Origin: Talpa occidentalis
Taxonomy: Eukaryota; Chordata; Mammalia; Eulipotyphla; Talpidae
NCBI RefSeq assembly: GCF_014898055.3
Contig: NW_023601433.1
Coordinates: 43,395,876 to 43,459,875 of the forward strand
Reading direction: 5' to 3'
Length of the DNA stretch: 64,000 nt
The notes under the pieces are model-generated. The model was not told the origin of the DNA. It made no database searches and worked only from the letters and a program-made list of their open reading frames with translations. The position numbers and the translations under genes are program-made. Positions 34,785-44,955 of this stretch are shown here, in pieces. Each line of letters starts with the position of its first letter. Positions within the stretch are counted from its first letter, which is position 1.

Positions 34785-35690
34785 ATCACCCATAGTGCCA
34801 GGAAGTAAGAAAGGCTCAAAACAAACAATAACAACAAAAATCCTACACACAATGACGGAGGTAAGTCACAGTAACACTAACTGAAAGAACTCTCAATGAA
34901 CAAGGTCAGAACAATTTGATCAAATAATACTGGATTATAAGCCAAAGCCTAAAATTAAAATGAATCTATATGGACATAAACAAATGACTGAATAAACACA
35001 CAAATGACATTTCTCTCCTTTAGAAGAAATCCAAATGATTCATTTACGTACTCCCCCTGCAAGGAAGTGGAAGAACTTCCTGCTCCTTAAATGTGGACTG
35101 TGCATGGAGATGTCCTTCCAAAGAGGACAGTGTGGAAACAGAGGAGTCACCTGACAAACACTATTTTAACCAGGTGATCAAGGCCAACGGCCGACAGTGA
35201 TATGCCATGTTGGCAGCATGTCCTCCTGACATGTGGCGATGACAATGGCCTCTCAGGTCTTCCTCTCCAAATCCCATTACCCCATTATAATCATGAGAAA
35301 AACATCAGACAGATCCAAAATTGTGGGAAGCCTACAAAATACCTGATCTCAAAATGCCAGGTCATCCAAAACAAGAAAAGTCTGAGCAACTGTCATAGCC
35401 AAGAGGAGTCTAAGGAGACATGAAGATTGAAAGCAATGTCTCCTGGATTGTATGGAACAGAAAAAAGACCTTAGGGAAGAACTAAGAACTAAGGAAACAT
35501 GAATAAAGCATGGACTTAAAGTAATAATAAAGCCTATGTTGTTTCATCAACTATGACTAATGCACTAATGTATGACATTAATAACAAGGGAACTGAATGT
35601 GGGTATTATGGGCCCTCTCTATAGCATTTTTATAAATTTTCCATAAATTTAAAAGTATTCTGAAATAAAAATCCCACTTAAGAAAAATGG
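34785..35690 (+). mobile_element. L1M-type 3' end, sense
   Basis: The order 'gagaaaaacatcagacagatcc', 'acaagaaaagtctgagcaactgtcatagccaagaggagtc', 'gtatggaacagaaaaaagacc', 'aggaaacatgaataaagcatggac', 'taacaagggaactgaatgtgggtattatgg' follows the 3' region of ancient L1M elements. The 73-codon frame at 35202-35423 is inside it and not a gene. Confidence 0.75.
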
Positions 35691-35960
35691 AGAGATGCGA
35701 GACTCTCTCTATATGCAGTTACATCACTGACAGACATGTTGCAAACCTACCATCAGGAACTTGACCTGTGCGGGGCAGCAGCTGGTCCTCCCACAGGATG
35801 AGTCCATGTGTGATTCCCAGTGCTTGGAATAAACACTCTTCATTAAACTGTTTTCCACCCTTCTACTGCTCTTACCAAATTTTCAGAAATATAGGATTAT
35901 TATGTTCACAAGCTAATTAAGGGACTTAATGTAGCACAATGTGTGATTAAATCCTGAACT
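35690..35960. other. Unmatched; possible old LTR scrap
   Basis: 'gtcctcccacaggatgagtccatgtg...gcttggaataaacactcttcattaaactg' has a polyadenylation signal (AATAAA) and the general look of an LTR end, but I cannot place it. Confidence 0.3.
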
Positions 35961-35969
35961 TGTGCTAGC

Positions 35970-36241
35970 AAGGTTGTGAGAAAAAGGAACTCTCGTATAC
36001 TGTTGATAAGAATGTATTGGTCCATTCCCTACCAAATGAAGTGTGGAGCCTCCTCAAAAGACTAAAAGTGGATCTGCCATATAACCCAATAATTCCACTT
36101 CTAGGAATCAACCCAAAGAACCCAAAAACACTAATTCAAAAGGAAATCTGCACTCCTATGCTTATTGCAGCACTATTTACAGGAGCAAAGACATGGCAAC
36201 AACCTAACGCCCCCGAACAGATGAATGGTTCAAGAAGATGT

Positions 36242-36299
<58 letters not shown>

Positions 36300-36695
36300 G
36301 GAATATTACTTAACCATCAAAAAGGATATTCATGCCATTTGCAGCAACATGGATGGGGCTAAAAAGGGATTATGCTAAGCAAAATAAGCCAGGAGAACGA
36401 TAAATAATGGATGGTGTCATGTATATGTGGAATACAGAAACCAAACAAAGAATCAAAGATAAACTTTAAAACCAATTCTTGAAAATTGATGCTAGATCTG
36501 AGGCATCCAGGAAGGGAGTGACAGAGGAAAGGCAAGAATTTTGGGGTGGGGGTAGGGAGGAAACACAATGGACAATGGTAGTTTATGGGTATTTTGGTGA
36601 TGGGAAAGCTAAGGTGACAATATCTGAGAGGAGAAATCTTATGCTGTCAGTGTCAATGTAAAACAATGATACTTCATTAAAAAATAATTAAAAAA
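35970..36695 (+). mobile_element. Old L1 3' end with TA expansion
   Basis: ORF2 end and 3' UTR ('agaaccaaaaacactaattcaaaaggaaatctgc...', '...ttatgctaagcaaaataagcc...'). The normal 'gtggtatatatacac' motif has expanded into a long TA array. Confidence 0.85.
36244..36297. repeat. (TA)27 microsatellite inside L1
   Basis: A pure run of 27 TA units lies exactly where L1 copies normally have 'ggtatatatacac'. Confidence 0.97.
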
Positions 36696-36699
36696 ATCA

Positions 36700-38245
36700 A
36701 GTCCTGAATGTACAAATACTTTGAGGCTAGCAGATTTCTGCCTTACTGCTCATTTTGGTCCAGAGGCCAACCAAAACACACATCCCCTACAAAAGCAAAT
36801 GGTTTAATCCCAGGGCTCTGTTACATGGGCCCAAGTTCCCAGTCTGGACTTTAATTTCAAGAAGCTTCCTCAGCAAGGATCAGGTTCTCTGTACTCCAGC
36901 CTCCTAGTTTAACACCTATTCCTTCTCTTTGTCTCATCCTAAATAAAAGTATTAGCCCTGGAGGGGAACATCATTGTCAACACCAATCCTCCCTTGAAGC
37001 CAATTACAGCAACCACAGCTCGAGGAAGCCCAGCTCACCGTGAATAAAGAAATTAGCTTCCCCAACAACTCCTCACCCATTCCAGCTTGTCCCCCACAGG
37101 CTCTGACAAAGGTCTCACTGCAAAGCTTCATTTTTAAGCTCGATAATGTGCTAATTCACTTTTCCACTATAAAAATCAGAAACAGCTGGATTTTAAAATT
37201 TCCATTTGTAAAGAATTCAAACCTTTCTTAGCTTCTGTTCCATTACCATTTTTGGTCACAGAGGGGCACTCAACAGTTGCTTTTGTAGACTAATCCAGAA
37301 ATCAATAGCATTCCTTACACATAGCAATGGCTTGTAAAACCATCTTCTGTTTGACATAGTAGGGGTTCCCAGTCTTCCTTAATAATTCTCTGTGGCATCT
37401 AGTCCTGGGGTCAAGCACATCAAGATGTCAATAAATACATTTCCAATTTCAGGCAGTCTTGCTAATCAACATTAAGTTCCCTACCATTGTCTAAAACTGG
37501 GAGAAAGGATGGAGTCTTTTCATATTAATGACAATACCAAACTTAATCTGCAACAAAATCAAAGTGAAAGGCAAAGGCTTAAATTCCACCTTGGCTTCAG
37601 AGTTGGACTGCAATCCTAATTAACTACATATCCTCACATTAAACCAGGAATAGGAAACTGTTTTTCACCAACAAATGAAAAGCAGCCCATGTTTTCTGCT
37701 ATTTGTATCCTTGAATTCGTTACTTAGAACCTTTGTCATTCACCATAAGCACTTAAAAAATCTTTAAGTAGATTTGCTGTGGAGAGATTAGAATTTTTAT
37801 GATTGAAAGGATGTATTTAGTGATTTTATTATAAACAAAGGGATTTGCTAGGAAAATGGTCACATGGGGAGTGAATGTAAAAGGACTCTACTTGAAAAGG
37901 GTATGCAACCCTAAATGTTGAAATATCTCCATGAATTTATTCACATATGTGAACTAATCTTTAACACTTGCCATGTTTGATACAATGAAGCTGCATGGGA
38001 CACAGAGAGACAAGGACACTATCCTGTCCATGCATTTTAAAATCTAAAAAGGAAATTCATGCAGATAAAAATGCCATTTCGCAGTGCGCACACACAAGCT
38101 GGGGAATGGACAAGGACTGCAGAAGCAGAGATGGATTCTATCCTGCAGGGCAGAAGCTGCCTCTCAGCTGGGAACTGGGAGACACAGTCTCAGTAGGCAG
38201 TCAAGGCAGATGAAACAGCCAGAGTAAGACAGGCATTGGACACAA
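36700..38245. other. No gene; unmatched sequence
   Basis: Relatively free of transposable elements for 1.5 kb, so it could hold conserved non-coding DNA, but nothing shows this directly. No exon seen. Confidence 0.5.
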
Positions 38246-38261
38246 AAAGTTGAACAAGCAG

Positions 38262-38539
38262 GGGACATCTCTGGTGGTGCAAGGGGTTAAGTCAATAGCA
38301 CTATGAAGCTATCTGCAGCCACCACAGCACAAGTTTGATCCTCAGCCAGGAAGCTACCCACATGGTATAGCAGACCTCTCCTGTCTCGCCCACTGCTCCT
38401 CTCAGCAGTGTATTTCAATAGATCTGCCTGTTCTGCCCCCACTCTCTCTCTGGTGAATCCTCTCACCCCCCCTGCACCTCTGGCCTGTACCCCAGGCATA
38501 AATAAATAAATCCTTAAATAAATAAATTTAAAAAAAAAG
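38262..38539 (+). mobile_element. tRNA-derived SINE, older type
   Basis: Head 'gggacatctctggtggtgcaaggggttaag', older body 'cagcactatgaagctatctgcagcc', and a tail of mixed AAATAAAT units. The TSD GTTGAACAAGCAG is exact at 38249-38261 and 38540-38552. Confidence 0.9.
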
Positions 38540-38552
38540 GTTGAACAAGCAG

Positions 38553-39115
38553 AAACAGGCTATAGGAATGCTGTTGGCATGCCGCAACGACAGTTAACAG
38601 ACCAGCTTAGCTAGAGAGCAAACTCCACATACGTAGTAGCAGAGACATGCCTGGCATGATACCAGGAGCCAACATAAGGAATGTAGGTTCTGCCACCTCT
38701 AAGAATTAAGGAGCTTCTGGAAGGCACAGAGTGGTCAAGGGACATGATCACAGCTGTTCTGAGAAAACTGCTATGAAATATGCTGAGTGGATGGACACAG
38801 TTGGTAAGAGATGGACACAGGGCAACAAATCCTGAAATCCTTGAAAAAGAAGGGCAGGAAGAGTAGAGTGTTCAGAATCTCTGACATGAGTGAGCACTCA
38901 GGATTGGTGCTAAGATATTCTGGGGTTCATATTCTAAGTCAGTGGTAAATGGGACTCAATGAAAACAGTAGGATTACTCCAACCTGTCTAGGAGTACAGC
39001 TCATCAGTGGGATGCCATGGACTGCACCTGTCCTGTCTTCTCTCTTCAAACTTGAGGCTAGGAGTATAAGTCATACCCAGATGTCTAATGCAGTGCAATA
39101 CTAAAGAAATCACTA
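38553..39115. other. No gene; unmatched sequence
   Basis: Nothing identified. A near-repeat of 'gatggacacag' occurs twice near 38790-38820. Confidence 0.5.
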
Positions 39116-39119
39116 GAAA

Positions 39120-39300
39120 ACTAACAGCTGCCATCTTTAATGAACATTAAGCTAATAGACTTTGCATGATTATCTTATTTAACTCTATCAACAGTTTTAC
39201 AAATCTAGTATCACAGGCCCCATCCCATAGATGAAGAAACTGGCAGCCAGTAGGCTATGCTTGCTAAATATGTGCTAAATTACTCATCATTCTTGAGTAA
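39120..39300 (-). mobile_element. MIR SINE remnant, antisense
   Basis: 'gattatcttatttaactctatcaacag...', '...catcccatagatgaagaaactggcagcc' matches the reversed MIR body (aatcctcacaacaaccc...ccattttacagatgaggaaactgag). Confidence 0.7.
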
Positions 39301-39384
39301 CACAAATGGTCATTTAAGGACACAACAACAAAAACTGTATTTTTCTGCTATCAATAGACAATAGATGTTCAATTTTCTTAACTT

Positions 39385-39815
39385 GATTTTCCCCAGCCTT
39401 ATTGAGAGATATCAACAAATAAAAATGATACATATTTAAGATGTAGAATGTGATGTTTTCCTAAATGCATATTTTGTGAAATAATTACTACAACCAAGTT
39501 AATTAACAGTTTTATCACTTCATATAATTAGTGAGTATGTGTGTGCGTGTGTGTGTGGTGAGAACAAGTATACAATCCAGTATTATTAACTGCAGTTACT
39601 ATGCTGTGTACATCAGATTTCTAGAACTTATTTCTCCTGCATAATTGAAATGTTCTACCCTTTGACCAACATGCCCTCATTTCCCTCACCCTCACCCCCT
39701 GGCAACAACCATCCTACTTTGCTATTATGAGTTCAACTTTTTTAGATTCCACATGTAAGTGACGTCATATAGTGCCTGGCTTAGTGTGGTTAGACATTTC
39801 TTTAAATCCTGCTTG
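39385..39815 (-). mobile_element. Ancient L1 end, antisense
   Basis: 'ccagccttattgagagatatcaaca', 'ttttatcacttcatataatta', 'cccctggcaacaaccatccta' and 'gattccacatgtaagtgacgtcatatag' are the familiar reversed text of old L1 3' UTR and ORF2 end. A short GT tract is at 39538-39560. Confidence 0.75.
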
Positions 39816-39819
39816 TAAA

Positions 39820-40420
39820 ACTGTTTGATACAGTAGCCACTGGCCATATGTGGCTATTTATATTTACATTAATTACAATTAATTAAAATTTAAAATTCAG
39901 TTCCCAATAACTTTTCCCACATTTAAGCACTCACATGTGGCTGCCAAGTTGGACACTGCAAAAAGAGAACATTTTTGTTACTGCAGAAAGTTCTCTATCA
40001 CAGCATCATTTATAACCTTGTGTGATTTCCTGCAGAAATACTTTTCTATATTGAAAGTCACCACCACAGTCAGCGTACCCTCTCCTTTGAAGATCCCTCC
40101 ATATTCAACCCTGGTTATATCACATTAGTTCAACAAAAGATGGTTTCCTGTTTTTTCTATAGCAGGTGCAATACTCGTTATTTGTGAGGGACATGATACA
40201 AAGTCAAACATGAATTTTTCCCTGAAGGACTTTGCACCTTGAGGAGGAATCAGAAATTAATCAATTATAATTAGATGCTGTCATATTTGCAACACATGAC
40301 AAAACATAGATATCCACAATATGGGAGGCATGGGAAGTAGAATGACCATTAGTAGTTACGATTCACAGAAACTACTATAGGAGCTATTTAAGCGGCTGAT
40401 CCTATATCAATATGATCAAT
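39820..40420. other. No gene; unmatched sequence
   Basis: Part of 39820-39960 ('acagtagccactggccatatgtggctatttata') resembles a known small ancient repeat. Otherwise nothing. Confidence 0.45.
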
Positions 40421-40436
40421 TGCAAAATCAAAATAT

Positions 40437-40545
40437 ATTTTTTTTGTGGGCCCCTCACCGGCAGCTGGGGAATGAACCAGCACTGCAGAGGCTGCGGGCA
40501 ACCTCGCAGCCCAGCGCTCAACCGCTGTGCCACCAGGGGAGGCCC
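40437..40545 (-). mobile_element. SINE copy with tRNA head only
   Basis: On the minus strand it reads the full young-type head (A box region, B box changed to 'GGTTCATTCCC'), about 95 bp, then jumps straight to an A8 tail. The body and the ATAAATAAA tail are missing. The TSD GCAAAATCAAAATAT is exact at 40422-40436 and 40546-40560, so the short form inserted as such and is not a later deletion. Confidence 0.9.
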
Positions 40546-40560
40546 GCAAAATCAAAATAT

Positions 40561-41686
40561 TGAGGGAAAAATTAAATTACAAAACAATGTTTATACTGTG
40601 ATACATTAAAACTTAAAGACAATGAACAATGATAAATGGTTGTTATGAATGCATGCATCCAGCCATCATGTTTTACTTTTAAATTGAGAACAACTGGAAG
40701 CAAATTAGAAACAAACACGCACGTGTTAACAGTTAATCCCAACTCAGATGGATATATTTCTCAAAATGAAAGAGGACATGAAGGCACATAGGAAAAAAGG
40801 AAAAAAAAAAAAAATCCACCCTACGGTGGAGGAAGGAATGGCGCCCACACGGAAGGGAGGGAGATTCAATGTTAGGTAGAAGATAGAGAAAGGCTAAAAG
40901 TGGTAGTGACACCAGAGATGAATCAGGAGACACAAGCCAGGCGGGAACAAGCACCAAGAACAAATATTAGAAGCAGGAAGCAGCCTGGTGTTTAGGATAT
41001 CAAAGCAATTCCATCTGGCCAGAAGCAGAGCAGAGAGGTAGGTGTGGAAAAAGCACTGAGGGGATCAGCTTCTAGATCACCAGTTACCTTAAGTGCTTCC
41101 CTAAACATCTGGTTAATGGTCAATGGGGAACTAGTGATGTATTTTAGGCTATGAGAGGGCAGTGTAGCTGTTAGGACGTGGAGGGATGAGGTGCCTGTCT
41201 GTCCCAGGTGTACCCAGGCCACTGGGTCCCTCTACAGTCTTGTGGCTGTGACCCAGCCTAGCAATCTCTGGAGACCAAGTGGGTCCCACCTGAACCAGCC
41301 CCTTGATTCTCTGTATGCACCTGTCCCCATCTAGGAGGACATCTGTGGTCCTCCTAGCACAGACAGTAGGTGCCCCAAGTCTCCTACCTACCCTTGACCT
41401 CACTTCTCTGTGCATCCGTGCAAACTCCAGCTGGCCTGTGCCCTGGAAAGCTGCTTTCTGCTTGCCCACAGACTGCAGACCACGTCTAATCTGATCAAAC
41501 TAGCAAACTTCTCTGCACCCAGGGGCCTGCAGACAAACCGTTTCCAATGAGATACGTCCTGGAGCCCTGTGTAAGGGTCTCCATCATGTTTGACCTCCAT
41601 CCAAGTTTGTCCTTCCTTGGGACTCTTCCTTGGCCTGAGGAGACCCTGTGGTGTTCTTTTACATCTTGTAGTAACACTCTTTCATC
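40561..41686. other. No gene; unmatched sequence
   Basis: No recognised repeat. Overlapping frames on both strands at 40992-41600 look like chance in a GC-richer stretch. Confidence 0.5.
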
Positions 41687-41691
41687 ATAGC

Positions 41692-42119
41692 TGTAGGGTA
41701 AAGAAAATGTCAGGCTTTTCTGCCCTTCCGCCATCAGGATAGATGATGGATCCTTGTCCTGAATGCATGCCTGATGGTGGGCACCTGGAATAGGGTGTGA
41801 GCATAGGTAGATGGGATTCAGCTGAGCTAAGACTGTGTTGTTTAAGGGCGGCGTCACGGGGACGCCAGTAGTAGCAGTAGAAGCCGAAGTAGAAGCCGAA
41901 AGAGAAGAAGCCCGAAGCAGTAGCAGAACGAACTCCAGAGAGCTCAGATAGAGTGAAGACTTGCTGCCAGCCTCCCAGCCCCCCAGCCAGCACCCCTGCC
42001 TGCCACGTACCCGCTGAACCCCAATAAAAACCTGCAAAATCACTGAGGACTCTGACTCCTCCTTTACCCGGTCTGCATGGGATCAGAGAACCTGTACTGT
42101 GGCCAGTCCTGCCTTTACA
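41692..42119 (+). mobile_element. Solo LTR of an ERV family, exact 5-bp TSD
   Basis: 428 bp from TGTAGGG to TTTACA, bounded by ATAGC at 41687-41691 and 42120-42124. U3 begins 'tgtagggtaaagaaaatgtcagg', a TTTAAGG box lies at about 41841, a 6-bp stem-loop follows at 41850-41866, then a GAAGC-rich purine tract, AATAAA at 42023-42028, and a short U5. TG...CA ends and a 5-bp TSD fit a class III (ERV-L-type) element. A solo LTR arises when the two LTRs of a provirus recombine. Confidence 0.92.
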
Positions 42120-42124
42120 ATAGC

Positions 42125-42735
42125 TTAATAATTATTTATATTGAAGCTCCCTGTTTAAATCACTGTGTGACTTCTGTACCCCGATTGGACCAGACTGATA
42201 TCGTAGCTTTTAAACAATACTTTTTATACAGTTGCCAATTTGGTGGCCTCTGTCTTCCCATTAACTGAGTTTCTTGAGGGCAGTGCCATCTCTTATTCCA
42301 GGGGAAGAGGGGACGTGGGTACCAGATGCCAGTCAAAGGAGGCATTGCAAGGACATTTATTCTTGGCAAAATTCATCCCTGTGCAGCAGTCAGAAGAGAC
42401 AACACCCACACACTCATTTACCCTGGGAGCAATTTATCCTGTTCTGCTGGTATCTTATTCAACTTCAGAGGCAGTGTGCTGCATTCGGCACCCTGTTCAT
42501 AGCAAATGGTTAACAGGGCGTTGTTGTAAACAGAATGTTTTATATAGAATGGAATCATGTCCTTCCTCAGTAGTTACCACAGAATTATAAATACCATAAC
42601 CTGGCTCTTCCTATAAACCCCTGGACTTCCTGAGGAATGCAAAGTCTCTGAGAAGCAAAGCAATTGAACCTCAGTGTTGGTCTTAATCTGAGGATGCTAC
42701 TATTCATACAGTGTTTTGTAGGTTGACATGTTTAA
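42125..42735. other. No gene; unmatched sequence between LTRs
   Basis: A unique-looking stretch. The 116-codon frame at 42240-42590 has no recognisable domain. Confidence 0.5.
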
Positions 42736-42892
42736 AAGTACAGTATAGGGTAAATGGAAGCGATCAGGTTTTTTCCACCCTCCCACCATTAGCATCAATG
42801 ATCCACACCTGTGGTCTTACATGCCTGCCTGATGCGGCACCTGGAGTGTGGTATGGACATGTGTGAGTGGGCATATCAGAGCACTGGGCATA

Positions 42893-43337
42893 TGTAGGGT
42901 AAGGAAAAATGTCAGGCTTTTCTGTCCTCCTGCCATCAGGATAGATGATGGATCCTTGCGGTCCTGAATGCATGCCTGATGGCGGGCACCTGGAGTAGGG
43001 TGTGGGCAGAGGTAGATGGGATTCACCAGGGCTAAGACCGGGCTTTTAAGGGTGGCGTCACAGGGATGCCAGGAGAAGCCGAAAGAGAAGCCAAGAAAGA
43101 AGCAGCAGAAGCCAAGAGAGAAGCAGAGAAGGCTGGAGAGCCCAGATAGAGTGAAGACTTGCTGGGGGCTGGGAGGCCTGCCAGTCTCCCGGTCCCCCAG
43201 TACCCCTGCCTGCTGTGTACTGGGTAAATCCCAATAAAAGCCTGCAAAAAGCCACTGAGGGCTCCAGGACTCTGACTCCTCCTTTACCCAGTCTGCTGGA
43301 TCAGAAAACCTGCTCAGTGTCTGTTCCTGACCTGACA
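42893..43337 (+). repeat. 5' LTR of the compact ERV
   Basis: 445 bp. It carries the stem-loop at 43054-43070 (with one T·G pair), a GAAGCC/GAAGCAG tract at about 43074-43130, AATAAA at 43233-43238, and the long version of the R/U5 boundary ('gctgggggctgggaggcctgcc'). It ends in GACA in place of the usual TACA. Confidence 0.9.
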
Positions 43338-43339
43338 AA

Positions 43340-43361
43340 TGGCGTAAGTCGGCAAGATGAT
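43340..43361 (+). other. tRNA-Ser-like primer binding site
   Basis: TGGCGTAAGTCGGCAAGA begins two bases after the LTR. The complement of mammalian tRNA-Ser 3' ends (CCA added) is TGGCGTAGTCGGCAGG, as I recall it. The site matches with one extra A and one G-to-A change. Ser priming is known in ERV-S/ERV-L-related groups. Confidence 0.7.
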
Positions 43362-44515
43362 CCATGCAGATGGGTATGGAGCCCTCCGAAGACCTGGAGG
43401 GACTGAGAAGTGGTGGACTGTTTGCCTGTGACGACGCTGGAGGCGTCATGGCAGCACAGGAGATGGACAAGGTCCGGGAGCTGCAGGACGAGACCTCGCA
43501 TGGAGGAGACGCCTGAGAGCACCAGCCAATGACCCCTGAGGCAGCAAGAATCGTCAGGGAAAAGAGGACCAAGATTTGGAGCTCACCAGTGCTGATGCAT
43601 GGAGAGACCAACGGACTTGGACTGATGGACTTGGACTGACATTCCCGCCAGAAGGTGGAGGAACTTTGGCAAGTTAAGTTTTTGGGACCCTGGGGGAGAA
43701 TGCTATTGTTTGTACACCCCAGGAGATGGGAATCCACGGGTGGTCAGTGGGTCTCAGTGGCCAAAGCAGCCTGTGTATGCCCAGCAGCCAGGTGGAGGAA
43801 AAAAGCCAACCGAGAAGGCAAAAGCTGGTACTGATGCTAAGTTGGGGAAGCCCTGAGTGGCTGCTAAGCACTAAGTAAGCTGAGGAAGGCCAGTGAGTCT
43901 CGTAAAATCACCTGTGGGTGATGCCCTGCTCATTCTTGAGTGAGGGTGAGGAGCTGAGGAACCCGTCCTTGGGGGATGGGTGGGGAACGTGACTTGGGGT
44001 GGAGCCCAAGCCGAATGTAAAGTTTGGATCCCCGACCCATGTGCTTGTGCAGTGGGTTGGCCTGAGTGCAGGGGTCTGCGAGTCGCATTGGTGGCTATGA
44101 AGGCCGAGTGTGGAGCGACTGCAGACAGAAACCCTGAGGGTTGGTGATTACCCCCAACAGAATAGAATCGCCAATCCCAGAGCTAGTGCATCCTGGGGGT
44201 GGATGCGGTGTGTGGCTTGTAGCCAAGACTACAGCCAGAGAAGGCCAGGAAGCCTGACGGCTCCTGGTGTGTGACAGTAGATGCCGTGAGAGATTTCCCT
44301 CCCTCGTTTGAGCAGTGGCTTCAGCAGCAGATTTGGTGGCTCATCTGCTGGTACCAATAATTGCCTTTTGCCACTAGGTTGGGGCCCTGCCTGGACTTAC
44401 TTGTGTTCTGTTGTATTTTGTTGTTATATTGTGATGTATTGCTTTTGTGGGCCATGGCTGCATTGTTTGTTTGCTAAGAAAATTGTATATATGTAGATTG
44501 TATGGCAGAAAACCC

Positions 44516-44527
44516 TGAGGGGGTGGA
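44516..44527 (+). other. Polypurine tract
   Basis: GAGGGGGTGGAC-like purine-rich tract directly before the 3' LTR TGTAGGG start, in the right place to prime plus-strand DNA synthesis. Confidence 0.7.
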
Positions 44528-44528
44528 C

Positions 44529-44955
44529 TGTAGGGTAAGGAAAAATGTCAGGCTTTTCTGCCCTCCCGCCATCAGGATAGATGACGGATCCTTGCGGTCC
44601 TGAATGCATGCCTGATGGCGGGCACCTGGAGTAGGGTGTGGGCATAGGTAGATGGGATTCACCTGGGCTGATACTGTGCTTTTTTTTTTTTTAAGGGCAG
44701 TGTCATGGGGACGCCAGTAGAAGCCGAAAGAGAAGCCGAGAAAGAAGCAGCAGAAGCCGAGAGAGAAGCAGAGTAATGCCGGATGAGCCCAGATAGAGTA
44801 AAGACTTGCTGCCAGCCTCCCAGCCCCCCTACCTGCTGTGTACCTGGTAAACCCCAATAAAAGCCTGCAAAAGCCACTGAGCGCTCCAGGACACTAACTC
44901 CTTCACCTGGTCTGCTGGATCAGAAAACCTGCACAGTGGCCTTCCTGTCTTTACA
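44529..44955 (+). repeat. 3' LTR of the compact ERV
   Basis: 427 bp, ending TTTACA. It has a T12 run just before the TTAAGGG box, a decayed stem-loop at 44699-44715, and AATAAA at 44856-44861. It has the short version of the R/U5 boundary ('cttgctgccagcctcccag'), shared with the solo LTR at 41692 and not with its own 5' partner. Confidence 0.9.

Larger units (their letters stand above)
43338..44528 (+). other. ERV internal region, 1.2 kb, no coding capacity
   Basis: GC-rich text with frequent stops in all sense frames. No zinc knuckle, protease, reverse transcriptase, integrase, dUTPase or envelope motifs were seen. The length is close to that of MaLR interiors, another non-autonomous ERV-L relative, but I see no sequence match to those. 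The 3' 200 bp becomes T-rich just before the polypurine tract. Confidence 0.75.
42893..44955 (+). mobile_element. Compact two-LTR ERV element, non-coding interior
   Basis: A 2,063-bp element: 5' LTR 42893-43337, interior 43338-44528, 3' LTR 44529-44955, with TSD GCATA at 42888-42892 and 44956-44960. The interior keeps a primer binding site and a polypurine tract but has no gag, pro, pol or env frame that I can detect. It must therefore have relied on proteins from another element, or it is a deeply deleted descendant. The longest open frame in the window (306 codons, minus strand, 42817-43737) is an antisense frame through it and shows no retroviral features. Confidence 0.9.

Noticed and set aside
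35202..35423. 73-codon frame with some complexity
   Set aside because: It lies fully inside the L1M-type 3' region.
42817..43737. 306-codon open frame on the minus strand, the longest in the window
   Set aside because: It runs antisense through the 5' LTR and interior of the compact ERV. It has no domain, is low-complexity (Ser, Leu, Phe and Pro), and similar antisense frames occur in every LTR copy because of the GAAGC tract.
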